NCBI GenBank assembly: GCA_024364735.1
Contig: JAGFNQ010007707.1
Location: 25,702-89,701, forward strand
Length of the DNA stretch: 64,000 bases
Source: Boesenbergia rotunda
Taxonomy: Eukaryota > Streptophyta > Magnoliopsida > Zingiberales > Zingiberaceae
Direction: 5' to 3'
Shown here: piece after piece, positions 47,797-58,004 of the stretch
Position numbering within the stretch: the stretch's first letter is position 1
How the letters are laid out: every line of letters begins with the position of its first letter
Program-made: the position numbers and the translations under genes
Notes under the pieces: model-generated
The model's database searches: none
Told to the model about the DNA's origin: nothing
The model's input: the letters and a program-made list of their open reading frames with translations, nothing else

Positions 47797-49156
47797 TGTT
47801 GGATCGAGAGAACCGATAGAGGGGGGTGAATATCGGAAAGCGTTCGGATTTGAAAAGAGAATGCGTATCGGAAGATTAAAAACAAGAACACGCAAACATA
47901 GATATTTTTACTTGGTTCGGAGCTTAGGTCGACTCCTACTCCAAGGCCCACGGTCGTTGACCGTTTTCTGCGGGCAATTCTATATGTCGCAAAAAAGTTT
48001 ACAATATTGAATTTACAAGTATAGCAAAGTAAACTTTAAAACGAAAACTCTTCTTTTACCGACGTCCGATGTAGGTTGTCTTTTTCGGAGCAGTGGGACG
48101 TCGTCGGCGCTTGAGTCTCGAGTCGGGAGGTTTCCGGAGCAGAGCGTGAGAGCAGAAGAGCGTAGAAGCGTTGAATCGAATTATTGTATTGAGCCTTGGA
48201 GTCGAGGGCCCTTTATATAGCCCTGGGGGCGCCCGGATCATCGGGGGCGCCCCCTCACGTGTCGGCCGATCCGGCATTTGCTCGGTCAGCTTCTGATCCC
48301 TTCAAATTCGGGATCAGCTTTGACCGGGGCGCCCGGAACGCTCGGGGCGCCCGTATTGACCGGGTCAAGCTCTCATCTGTTGGCTTCGAGGGGAGCTGCT
48401 TCGGTAGTTGGCGCTGGGGGCGCCCGCAGCATGCGGGGCGCCCGCGCGATGGGGGCGCCCGGAGCATCCGGGGCGCCTCGACAGTCAACTGTCGAAGCGG
48501 ATTTTGCTCCTGCTAGTTGGTCTTCACCTTGGGGGCGCCCGGAACATCCGGGGCGCCCTGCTCAGCTTCTGCCTCACTCCTTTGAGGCTCTCTAAGCTGC
48601 AGACACTCAGTCCTTCGGTCCTGCATCCAAGGTTAGTCCAAAAAACAGTAACATATTAATTTTTATACAGCCTTAGCTGTCTTGGTTCTGACTTTGGGTC
48701 TCCTAAATGGAGCCCTAGGTCGAACCGACGCCTACTGTTCCCTCGACGGGGAACGCGTCCTCACCTACTCCTCTCGGGAGAATGTACCTGATGCCAACCG
48801 CTCCTCTGGTTGGACTTTTGTCTGGCGGTCCTTTGCCAGGTCTTGGATACCGAGCTGTCCTTCGCCCGGTGCCTAGCATTCCTTCGCTAGGGCTTCAGTC
48901 CCAAGCTGTCCTTCGCCTGGCGCCTAGCAGTCCTTCGCCAGGGCTTTTTACCCTGGCATTCCTTCGCCAGTGCCTAGCAGTCCTTCGCTAGGACTTTTTA
49001 CCCTGGCATTCCTTCGCCAGTGCCTAGCAGTCCTTCGCTAGGGCTTTTTACCCTATACACTAGAGTAACATGTTAGATAACAAGTAAGACTTAATTTTTG
49101 AGCCCTGTTGTCATTATCAAAACTCAGGTTCGACTTGGGTGCTTTCTGCACCAACA
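47797..49156 (-). repeat. 5' LTR of the copia-type element
   Basis: Nearly identical to 40618-41966, with the same palindromes, 50-bp repeats and TATA box (48213-48220). This LTR would drive the genomic transcript through gag. Confidence 0.92.
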
Positions 49157-49342
49157 GATTCGGCTTTTGAAACAATTCCTCTTCATCTTCTGCTTCCTAT
49201 ATCCCCTTTTTTGGGTCTGATTCTAACCCCGCTCTGTTCTATCTGTTGGCCTTTGATCTCGACCCGAGCGCCACTGTAACTCATCTATCTGATCGAGTCA
49301 TCTAAGTGAGAGCCCTCTCCACTTGTCGACGGGATCAAATTT

Positions 49343-49876
49343 GATGGATTTACGCTACATAACAGGGCCAACCCGAGTGGCCGCACTGTCTGAGTCGTTT
49401 AATTATGATCAAACTCTCTCAAATACATCAAGATATTCCAAATCTTCTCATTATGAGGAAAAGACACCTGTCATAATCATGTCTTTTCAGAGCGTCAGAC
49501 ATCAATAAGGATGGAAGTGAGTAAGTGACAGCCTAAACAGATCTTTGGGCGGTTGTGGCAGACCCTCGGGGAGACTAAGGTTATCAGAGGATTATGTCAG
49601 AAGATTGACTTTTAATAAGATAAGACCGCCCCGACAAGACAGGGACCTCCCCCTCCCATATATAAAGCCCCCTTAGTGCTTCAGAAAGGAGATTCGGCTG
49701 CTGAAATAATTCCTCTTCATCTTTTACTTCCTGTGTCTCCTTTTTTGGGTCCGATTCTAACCCCGCTCTGTTCTGTCTACTGGCCTTTGATCTCGACCCG
49801 AGCGCCACTGTAACTCGTCTATCTAACCGAGTCATCTGAGTGAGAGCCCTAGCCTCTTCATTTGTTGACAAGATCA
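49343..49876. repeat. Tandem duplicate of the last 534 bp of the 1.0-kb LTR
   Basis: Aligns with 26018-26246 plus 40501-40617 plus 49162-49337 and lacks both nested insertions. Both copies begin gatgga and end gatca followed by aattt, so the duplicated block includes the target-site duplication. Confidence 0.85.
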
Positions 49877-50735
49877 AATTTAATACGACAAAGTGATCAC
49901 ACAAACTTTCATATTCGAATAACAATATAATCGTCTTGTACTCTTGTCTTTGTGATTATGCGAGGATTTAAATGTTCCATCTATTCACCTCCTATAGTGA
50001 GATGACTCTATTGGCTATCATGATGTTAAGGACAAGAGTTTAACCGATAAATTAGAGCTACCAAAAGTATCACCAAAGCTAATCATGCATCCTTATGAGC
50101 GAGCTAGAGGATGATGCCTGAGATAAACCTATAGAGCTAGATTACGATGCCTTACAAAACAAACACAATGTAAAGTTTTCCCCTTAACTGCAGTTCATAG
50201 TTGCAGTCCCTCTCCTGAAAGTGTTATCACTGTGAATCAACAGATCTAGCCGCTACCAAAGCGAAGCTAGTCGAAATTCCAATAACTCATACCTTGCTTA
50301 AATTTTGGTATAGGAATCAAAGGGAAGGACAACTACAGTGGTGAATGGTTTGTCAAATGCTTTCATTGTCAGTGCAGCTAGTTTTTGGTGGAGCCGCCCA
50401 TAAATGTGTTGGAGAATCTCCTAATGACGTGGGGAATCCAAGGGAGGAAACGTGGAGCAAAGTGTATTATTGTGCTTGATAGGACCAAGAGAACTATCAG
50501 GGGGCCGGGAAGAAGACAAGGAAGCTAGAATGGGTTCATAAGCATGACTACTGTAATGCGCTCAGAGTTAATTATTAGTGATCATATCACTGCATCATAA
50601 CCCGAGGCTACTGTAATAGTACAACAGCACTTTTTGAGGGATGACAAATTAAACAAGCTGCCCATGGTTTAGGCAAATGCATGGTTTAGGGATCAAAACA
50701 GTAGAGAGAATTGGGATTAAAGAGCAGAGCGAGAG

Positions 50736-51175
50736 ATGCAAACCTCCCGGCCTCACAAGTGTCCAAAAAAGATAAATCATGATTTTTACTGGTGGGGTAA
50801 GGCGTCTGGGGCCGAGAGGATTTAAGCCAGCAGATCAAGTTTTTACCCCGTGTACGACTGACGACTCTCGAATCTGAGACCTTTAATGTAAATAATTAGA
50901 TGTCTTACTAATCGATTTCAAAGGGTGGAACCGCCAACCCAGCGGTCCCCTGGTCTCTGCCCCACAAGTGTCCAGAGGGGGTAAATCACGGTGAATGCTG
51001 GGCAGGCCAAGACACCCAGGCGCGAGGGATTTTTTTAAACAGCAGCCGAGGTTTCACCCCTCGTTCATACTGTCGACCCTCGAACCCACGACCTCCATTT
51101 CAAGTGCGAGTATCTTAACCAGTTGATCCCGCCCGTGGGGGCGATGTCTTACTAATCGAGCCAGTCTCTCGGGGC
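50736..51175 (-). mobile_element. tRNA-derived SINE (outer), split by a second SINE
   Basis: Flanked by 17-bp duplications aaagagcagagcgagag and aaagagcagagagagag (50719-50735, 51176-51192). Without the inner insertion it is about 196 bp. The minus strand starts with a tRNA-like head: box A-like gactggctcgattagtaag and box B-like agattcgagagtc. It has the same body words (gataaatca, cacttgtgaggcc) as the SINE at 53661-53834. Confidence 0.75.
50916..51142 (-). mobile_element. tRNA-derived SINE (inner)
   Basis: A 227-bp insertion with 17-bp duplications gatgtcttactaatcga (50899-50915, 51143-51159). The minus strand has box A-like actggttaagatactcg and box B-like gtgggttcgagggtc near its start, and a body related to the outer SINE. 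Confidence 0.8.
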
Positions 51176-51277
51176 AAAGAGCAGAGAGAGAGAAGGGGGG
51201 GGGGGGGGGATGGATTTATCAAATTTTAAGGAAGGAAGGGATGTCTTGTTCCATGACCACAAAAAGTTATAAAGCTG

Positions 51278-51473
51278 CATGCCTTTACAGTTGACGCGGG
51301 TGTATTTACATGTATTTATTTAATAATTTTTTTGATTAATTTTATTAGGTATAAAATATACCGTTAGATATTCCTTAATATATATACAAGATTAGTATAA
51401 ATATCGGTCTATATTTTATTATAGGATCACCGATATTCAATATAAATGATATCATCTTTATTCGGATAAAAAA
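51278..51473. mobile_element. Unclassified 196-bp insertion, 11-bp TSD
   Basis: Absent from copy 1 of the duplication and flanked by ttataaagctg at 51267-51277 and 51474-51484. A/T-rich, with no clear box A/B and no terminal inverted repeat. Confidence 0.6.
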
Positions 51474-51640
51474 TTATAAAGCTGAAGATAGTTATTTCTC
51501 CATAAAATAGGGAAAAGAAAAAAAAATATTAGAGGAAACTAGAAAGGAGATACAGGAAAAAAAATAGTCAAATTGATAATGAAAGTCTTGGTTTTTCATA
51601 GTATGTCTCTAATTCTATATGATAATAGATGAATTAAGAA

Positions 51641-52835
51641 TTCGATTTGGTCTATAAATTTTTTTTATCAATTATAAAAATAATTCAAGAAATGTTCATA
51701 ATGAACGATCCAGAAATTTAACATTCTATAATTCATATCTTATTTAAAGAATTATTTTTGAAAAATATGTAGTAGTTTACGATCGAATCGTAAATATCTA
51801 AGATAATAATTAATCATGTTATCATTGTACCATAGTCCCGGGAGTAGATCAGCATGCATCTGACTACTTTATCACGGCGCAAGGCATCGTATGAGGACCT
51901 TGCAGCTAGTAACCTAAACCTTATTATTAAAGAATAATCTATATTTTCTAAATAAAATATAGATAAAAATCAAAGAGTACTTTTTTTACTGAATAATATC
52001 ACATGTGTGTCCTTCTTTCGTTTATATCAAAAGTATATCTCATGTTAATCCGTTGTAAAATAACATAATTATCCTAAAAATAATTAATATTATTACTTTT
52101 TATCATACATATTAAATCTGGAACAAATCAAATCATTTGCACGAAAAAAAGATGCTTGCATTATAACAATTACAAGTGGAGTTGATTGATTAATTATATA
52201 TAGTTCTATATGAAAAATATATGAAAAATATCAGGATCCTATAATAAAAAGATATTTTCATTAATATGAGATATTTTAAGTAAAATTCAAAAATAAATCA
52301 TGAGAGTTTATGTTCAAAATGAACAATATCATATTATGGAGATATCTAAATTCCTTTTATCCTAACAATTGATATTATAGCCCGGACTACTAAAAAATTT
52401 AATCATCGACTGTGCACAAGAGCTATATATAATCTAATCAAGCTATGTGAATTGAATATTAATCTCAACCAAAGAAAGTGATGCTCCCATATCTAGATCA
52501 AGAGGATCATATACTAAATAAGAAGTCCTAGTATATCGGATGGAGCGAGGGGATGAGTCGAGGATCGATCATTAAAAACCCTTAAAATTTTATGACACAG
52601 GATTAATTATTAAAAAATACCTTTAAAATTTTATGATACATGATTAATAATTAAAAAATATTTTAAAAAATCATTTATGTGTATAAATATATTAATAATT
52701 TTATATATTCAACCAGAGAATCAATACTTTAAATGATATTATTATATATATAAATTTAAATTAATTAATAATTTAATTATTATTCTATCATGTAACCTTC
52801 AATAATATTTATATTTTCGTATAATTTCTATTAAC

Positions 52836-52870
<35 letters not shown>

Positions 52871-53440
52871 CCTCAAAAAATATTATTTTAATTTACAAGA
52901 TGACTCAATTTAAATATTAACAATCATTTAAGATAGCGGAAGCCATTAAATTCTTTGATTTAAATATGTACGTCGAACTATCTTCTAAAGACCAATTGAT
53001 TCCACATAATAATAAGTAATAGACATCAAAAAACTTTTCTCAACTTAAAAATAACTAATTAAACACATATTTAAATAGTCTCAAAATCCTAGGGCTAACT
53101 TTGTAAAAAATGAAAAAAAAATATTTAAAAAAAGATAAATTAAATCTTTCGGACCTGAGAAAAGTTTTTAAACAACGGTTTTGAGTTTGAAACTAGACGA
53201 TTAAGGATAAATCATGTAACTAGTGTAGCTAAATCTTTTTAAAATATTTATAAATGTTGTTGTTCAATCCAAGTAAAAAGTTGTAGATCACTCTGGAAAC
53301 TTCTGTCAAATCTACTAATCCGGTTCGATTCTACCGTAAAAATCAATTCTAAACAATCGAGGATGCAATCGAGCATGGATTTATACATTCGGAAGATAGA
53401 ATCGCGCGTACAATCCTGTGATTCAAACGATTTTATAAAC
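51641..53440. other. A/T-rich intergenic DNA; no gene
   Basis: No ORF of note. It contains an (AAT)n microsatellite at 52836-52870. Two similar 50-bp stretches near 52570-52660 share words aaaattttatgaca and gattaattattaaaaaata. It has no counterpart in copy 1 except a weak match near 51930-51970. Confidence 0.6.
52836..52870. repeat. (AAT)n microsatellite
   Basis: About 11 uninterrupted ATA/AAT units. Confidence 0.95.
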
Positions 53441-53660
53441 TATACGAAGATAACCATTACACCACAGCAACCAACGTGTAAAGTTTGAGAAAAAAAGACA
53501 CCACTATCTTTATTATAATTAAAAGGATATTGCAAGTTAAAATTTTATCAAAAATACGTCTAACGTACGCTATCAGAAATTTTCACTTAGAATATTTTTT
53601 ACTATTAATAGAGCAATTTATTCTAGCAAAAAAAAAAAAAAATGAAATCGCCACCTTAAT

Positions 53661-53834
53661 GATTTTTTGATCCCGGCCTCATAAATTTTTAGAGAGAGAT
53701 AAATCACGATTATCGCGCCTGGGGGCGAGGGGATTTAATATCAGCATACCAGGATTTTATCCTCGTGCATAACTTATAACCCTCGAACCTATGACCCCGA
53801 AGTAAATAGTCAAGCGTCTTATCATCCGATCCAG
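53661..53834 (-). mobile_element. tRNA-derived SINE in the loop of the inverted repeat
   Basis: Body words (gataaatcacgatta, ggggcgaggggattta, ccctcgaacctatgac) are shared with the SINEs at 50736-51175. On the minus strand a box B-like aggttcgagggtt is visible. About 174 bp. The arms immediately next to it, ending ttaat and starting attaa, obscure any duplication. Confidence 0.65.
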
Positions 53835-54012
53835 ATTAAGATGGCGGTTTCATTTTTTTTTTTTTTGCTATAACAAATTATTTTATTGATAGTAAAAAAT
53901 ATTCTAAGTGAAAACTTCACGTTAGACGTATTTTTGATAAAATTTTAACGTGCAATATCCTTTTAATTATAATAAAGACAGTGGTGTCTTTTTTTCTCAA
54001 ACTTTACACGTT

Positions 54013-54044
54013 GGTTGCTGTGGTGTAATGGTTATCTTCGTATA
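54013..54044 (+). pseudogene. tRNA-Val 5'-half remnant
   Basis: gttgctgtggtgtaatggtt matches the acceptor strand and D arm of the tRNA at 22698-22770 with one change. The anticodon arm and 3' half are lost. A mirror copy is at 53441-53472 on the minus strand. Confidence 0.7.
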
Positions 54045-54405
54045 ATAGTCGATTTCAATTGAACATCATATTCTTTCTACAACATCAAACACCATTTTTA
54101 TTTCATCTTACCAGATCTCATCAACACGCTGCACTGCAGCAGTGCAGCTACATGCATGCAATATACATATATAACAGAAATCCTGCATGAATTTTCTCAC
54201 ATCACTTGCCTGGCGTGGCGTGCGTAGTCAGGATTGTCATCCAGAAAAATGATTTTTAAAATTTTTAAATATTAATATACATCGATTTAATTTTCATCAT
54301 AAACAATTTAAATTTCAAATTTAAAGGTTAAAAATAAACTTAAATTCAAAAATTTTGACTATGACCCTTATTTTAATCGAAACAAAGATCCGTCACTCCT
54401 CAAAG

Positions 54406-54495
54406 CTTAACTATGAATTAAAGTAAAAAAAAAAAATTATAATCTCGCTTCTTAACTATGAATTAAAGTAAAAAAAAAAAATTATAATCTCGCTT
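54406..54495. repeat. 45-bp direct tandem duplication
   Basis: Two perfect or near-perfect copies of a unit starting cttaactatgaattaaag and ending in atctcgctt. Confidence 0.9.
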
Positions 54496-54499
54496 CTTT

Positions 54500-55529
54500 A
54501 TAATATTTAATATTTTTACGTATCAAATTTTTATTACAATCTAAATAATCATCTTAACTAACAACCTAATAAAATAAAATTTATACTTTATAATTCTTCG
54601 AAATATGAAAGAAGAAAGGAATAATTTACTCTTCTTAAAAGACCATTGATTTTGTGAAAAAAAAAGGAGAAGAGAAGATAAGGAGGAAGAAGCAAAGGAG
54701 TGCTTTACTTTCTTCCTTAGTAACCTCGACTAGTTTTAGTAAACTCGGCAATAACACAAAGAGAACAAGACAAGACAAAACATGACTAATATTCTTGTAG
54801 TGCTAATAAAATCCTAAAACACGAGAAGAGGAAGAAGATGCGAGGGATGAAGGCTACTCTTTTTGCTAAAGAGAGTAGTAGTTGATGCTGTGTTTCTTAC
54901 TTGCCGGAGAAAAGAAAAGAAAAGAAAAGAGTGCTTTTGTGCTAAAGAAGAGGAGAGGAAAAAATTATTGATTTACTATTGTTGAAGAAGATACGGAGAA
55001 GAAGCAAATGGGGTACGAAGAAGAAGAGAAAAATAAAAGAGATGAATGAGCGAAGGGGTGACATACGGTATGATAGAGAGGGGCAAAAAAAGGAAAGGTT
55101 TCTTAAAAAATAGCCTAATTCGTTTTAAATCAATTGAATTCGTTTAAACATTAAATTTGGTTCGACCATAACTTGACCAAATCAATTCTAAATCAATCCC
55201 GATTTGAACCAACTTAATCCTTATTTTTGTACCTACCCGTTGGATTTAGTTCAAACCCAATTCAATTTTAACTTAGCACCCTCATGTCGTGTCCTATAAT
55301 TTAGTTAATCCATTTATTATTATATATTTTATTTTTAAAATTTAATACTCAATATTTCAAATTGTGATATTTTCTTATAAAAATGATATATCAATTGATG
55401 GCTTAGTCATGGACTTTTAAATATATGATCAATTTTAATGAATGGTGATGAATCAAATAATCCAAGTCACGGTGAGAACTTTCAAATATATATATATTAT
55501 TTTTTTAATAAAACGTGAGAGAGGGCGGT
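54500..55529. other. A/T-rich intergenic DNA; no gene
   Basis: No supported ORF. Purine-rich stretches (gaagaagag) near 54600-55050 and short homopolymers only. Confidence 0.55.
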
Positions 55530-55548
55530 CACACCCCCTCCTTCTCAT

Positions 55549-55797
55549 AAAAAAATGATGAAACAGGCAGCAGACAAATTAAACCTGGGATGACCGGCCC
55601 GGCCCACGGAAGTTTCCCATCGGTCACCAGGGTAAATCGGGAAGCGCTCGCGGTGGTCAGTCTAGAAGCCCAGCGGCCCAAGATTCGCGTCCCATTTGGA
55701 GGAAAAATTCCTGCAAAATATGCCATAGCTGGGGATCGAACCGCGGATGCATGAGTTAACAACTAATGACCTTACCGCTGCACCATAGCCCCGGAGG
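55549..55797 (-). mobile_element. tRNA-derived SINE with 19-bp TSD
   Basis: Flanked by the perfect 19-bp duplication cacaccccctccttctcat at 55530-55548 and 55798-55816. The minus strand begins ctccggggctatggtgcagcgg (box A region) and has box B ggttcgatccc near 55735. It ends in a T-rich tail, catttttttatg, as in Au-like plant SINEs. Length 249 bp. Confidence 0.85.
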
Positions 55798-56308
55798 CAC
55801 ACCCCCTCCTTCTCATGGCTACCTCTGGTTGTATCCACTTCCATTAATTTGCACTGCATACTGAATATCAGAAAAACAGATTCAGAGGTATGATGCGATG
55901 ACAGGATATCTAGTAATAGTTACTAATAGAATCTATCACAATCTCTGAATCCCACAAGTTTTCTTCACCTATTTGTATGAATCTATCACATACTTCGTAG
56001 ACATCTGAATGATAGAAGACTATAAATACAATTTGTTTCTCAAAATGACTCTGCTTTTATCATACATCGCATACATTGATCATTATTTTCTTTTATCGTT
56101 GGCATCTACTTAATTATGTCTTAGCTTACCGCATTTTACGTGCCACAACAAATATAAAATGAATTCCAAATATTTAGGTGAGTTCATTATTTCTTTTATT
56201 TTTTATTACAAAATTAATTGAACTTGAATTCCCTAAAATCCATTATTATACTCCAAAATACATTCTTATAGAACTATGATCTTTATATCACCTTCAATGA
56301 AATATAAC

Positions 56309-56620
56309 CTACTTAACCATGAATCGAAAGCTAGATGCTAGATCCGAGAAGGCCCTCAAAATTTCCTGGTGCATACTCTCGTCGTTGAATTCTAAATAGC
56401 GCACGAGAAGTTCCTCCATAAAACTCGATTCCAATATTTTGACCCCCTCTTCCTCTTGTTGCTTCGCATCCATCATCTCCAACATCGATTGACAAAAATC
56501 ATTGTATGGGTCCTTTGATAAAACAATCATAGCAGTGCTACGATGATTGTGTTGAGATTCCAAGCCGTTATTAGATTGTGGTCGACTTTGCCCTACCACT
56601 TGGGCTTCCAAGGACACCAA
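56309..56620 (-). pseudogene. OVATE-domain fragment (OFP-like C-terminus)
   Basis: About 100 codons containing SKDPYNDFCQSMLEMMDAK, FMEELLVRYLEFND and HQEILRAFSDL. This pattern is the OVATE domain of plant OFP transcriptional repressors, which interact with TALE homeodomain proteins. The domain ends close to the stop, as in intact OFPs. No ATG starts the open stretch and no N-terminal region is visible upstream. An AG precedes the frame in a T-rich context, so it may be a last exon; OFPs usually lack introns, so a truncated pseudogene is at least as likely. The closest OFP subgroup cannot be told with confidence. Confidence 0.7.
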
Positions 56621-58004
56621 AAATCAATATTTAGCATCAATGTAAATAATAAAAACTAACAAAAACAATGCTCTCACCCTTTCTGTTACTTTCTTTTATA
56701 GCCTTTGATACACAATGTAGTCCTTCAAAATGAGAGATTTTACTTGTCGTTACGGTAGAATTGAGATCATCTTAGCAGATCTTGTTTTCCAATATTTACA
56801 ACAGAATCTTAAGCACATTTTGCAATTCGATCGATATAACAAGATGTTGAACTAGCAATGGTATTTGTAAAATTTGAATATATTTTTCCCTTCGGGATGG
56901 TCTTATAAAGAGATAAGGAGATCTAATTCAAGAGTGCCAAAGGTTTAAGGGGAATATATAGATCTATAGAACAAGAAAGATGTTGGAGGAAATTCGGAGA
57001 ATTTACAATAAATTGAAATTACAACAACAATTCCAACTTATCTGTTGAGTGGCCCGAGCTGCTTTTACCCAAACTGCAATCTCCCGATCAGTGTCTTCCG
57101 AGCTCCCGGAGAAGCTCCCGACCTGAGCAATGTCTCACGAGCTCTCAAGCCGAGCTCCTGAGCTGAGTGGTAGTTGGGCGTCTCCCGACCGACCAGGAAT
57201 TTGCTGACGCCTGCGCAGCGCAGTTTCCTTGAAACCACGGGCACTACGGAGCACTCGTTGCTCATGACAAACTGAGATAGTACCCGAAAGCAATCAGAGG
57301 AGGTCGGGATTGGACAAATTTTGCCTCGACCGGTCGGACATTCGACGCGCATAGGTCGTGCACGCACACGAGTTTACTTGGTTCAGTACAAACCCGGGCC
57401 ATGGATTTGCACCCGCCCCCCTGCGCACCCACACGTGAGAGAGAGCCTCTCCCCTAGCATTTGTTCACAACTATCATGCTTGTGAAACAATATAAACCAA
57501 CCATAATGCCTTAAAACTCCCAATGTGGGACTAAAACCCTACTCACAAGGGAGTCTCTTTATCCTCCACCTCACTTTCTACTCACTATAAAATTTCAATG
57601 TGGGACTAAAGGCCCACCACCTCCCTTTCCATTCACATGGTATCCAACAAAAGATATGGAGAGAAAATGTATAGATTCAGTTAGGGTAGAGAAGAATGGC
57701 TTAATAGGAGATGAATGTAGTTTTTATTGGAAGTTGTAAGTTCATTGAATTAATGCAAGACGATGAGAGAGGGATCGAACTCCTTAGAAACCTATCTGAA
57801 ATACCTAAATCATGTATCCTACCTTCAAAATGAACCAATTTAGTATCCAATACTCATTTTACCCTTTTGCATTTATCCCAACTGATTGCAACAGTATAGC
57901 AATCAATTGCGATTAATTTTTTAAAGATCAATTTATATTAAAAAAATCATTACTCTCAATATATTATATTAAATTGATATTTGAGGGTATGAATATAAAC
58001 ATGA
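56621..58004. other. Intergenic DNA with degenerate repeat fragments; no gene
   Basis: 57043-57420 is GC-rich and has an LTR-like start tgttgagtggccc and the copia-LTR-like word acttggttcagtacaaaccc, but no partner LTR or TSD. At 57510-57650 the word caatgtgggactaaa occurs twice, as in common plant intergenic repeats. 57850-58000 is A/T-rich. Confidence 0.5.

Larger units (their letters stand above)
40618..49156 (-). mobile_element. Non-autonomous Ty1/copia element (gag plus an extra gene), TSD gattc
   Basis: LTRs of 1349 bp (40618-41966) and 1360 bp (47797-49156) start TGTTGG and end CAACA on both strands. The initiator tRNA-Met primer site (47783-47794) and the polypurine tract (41967-41981) give the minus orientation. 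The duplication gattc (40613-40617, 49157-49161) is perfect. Gag is present; protease, integrase, RT and RNase H are absent from the 5.8-kb internal region. A separate two-exon gene with its own TATA box lies near the 3' side. The structure matches the TR-GAG type of non-autonomous element, with an added gene. Confidence 0.88.
25529..49337. mobile_element. Roughly 1.0-kb LTR (solo) split by two nested elements, TSD aattt
   Basis: It starts TGATCCGG at 25529 and ends GGGATCA at 49337. Removing the Harbinger and copia insertions leaves about 1011 bp in three pieces (25529-26246, 40501-40617, 49162-49337). It is flanked by aattt (25524-25528 and 49338-49342). A TATA element, ttatataaagcc, lies near 40580. 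No internal retroviral region follows it. Instead, its last 534 bp are repeated in tandem at 49343-49876. The family is not recognised. Confidence 0.8.
49877..51640. repeat. Copy 2 of the host intergenic duplication, with insertions
   Basis: Colinear with 21560-22620 (for example agctagaggatgatgcctgag). Compared with copy 1 it has a SINE pair (50736-51175), a 196-bp insertion (51278-51473) and a smaller one near 50556-50612 flanked by ctactgtaa. No gene is seen. Confidence 0.85.
53441..54044. repeat. Long inverted repeat (arms about 220 and 210 bp) with a SINE in the loop
   Basis: Arms 53441-53660 and 53835-54044 are reverse complements with few mismatches and small indels. The outer ends of both arms carry the 5' half of a tRNA-Val-like sequence (gttgctgtggtgtaatggtt on one strand). 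The inner parts match the DNA that follows the intact tRNA-Val gene in copy 1 (cgtctaac..., ttagaata.ttttt). A transcript through it could fold into a hairpin. Confidence 0.88.

Noticed and set aside
57043..57645. Possible small LTR (tgttg...caaca)
   Set aside because: No matching target-site duplication and no partner copy; terminal similarity alone is weak.
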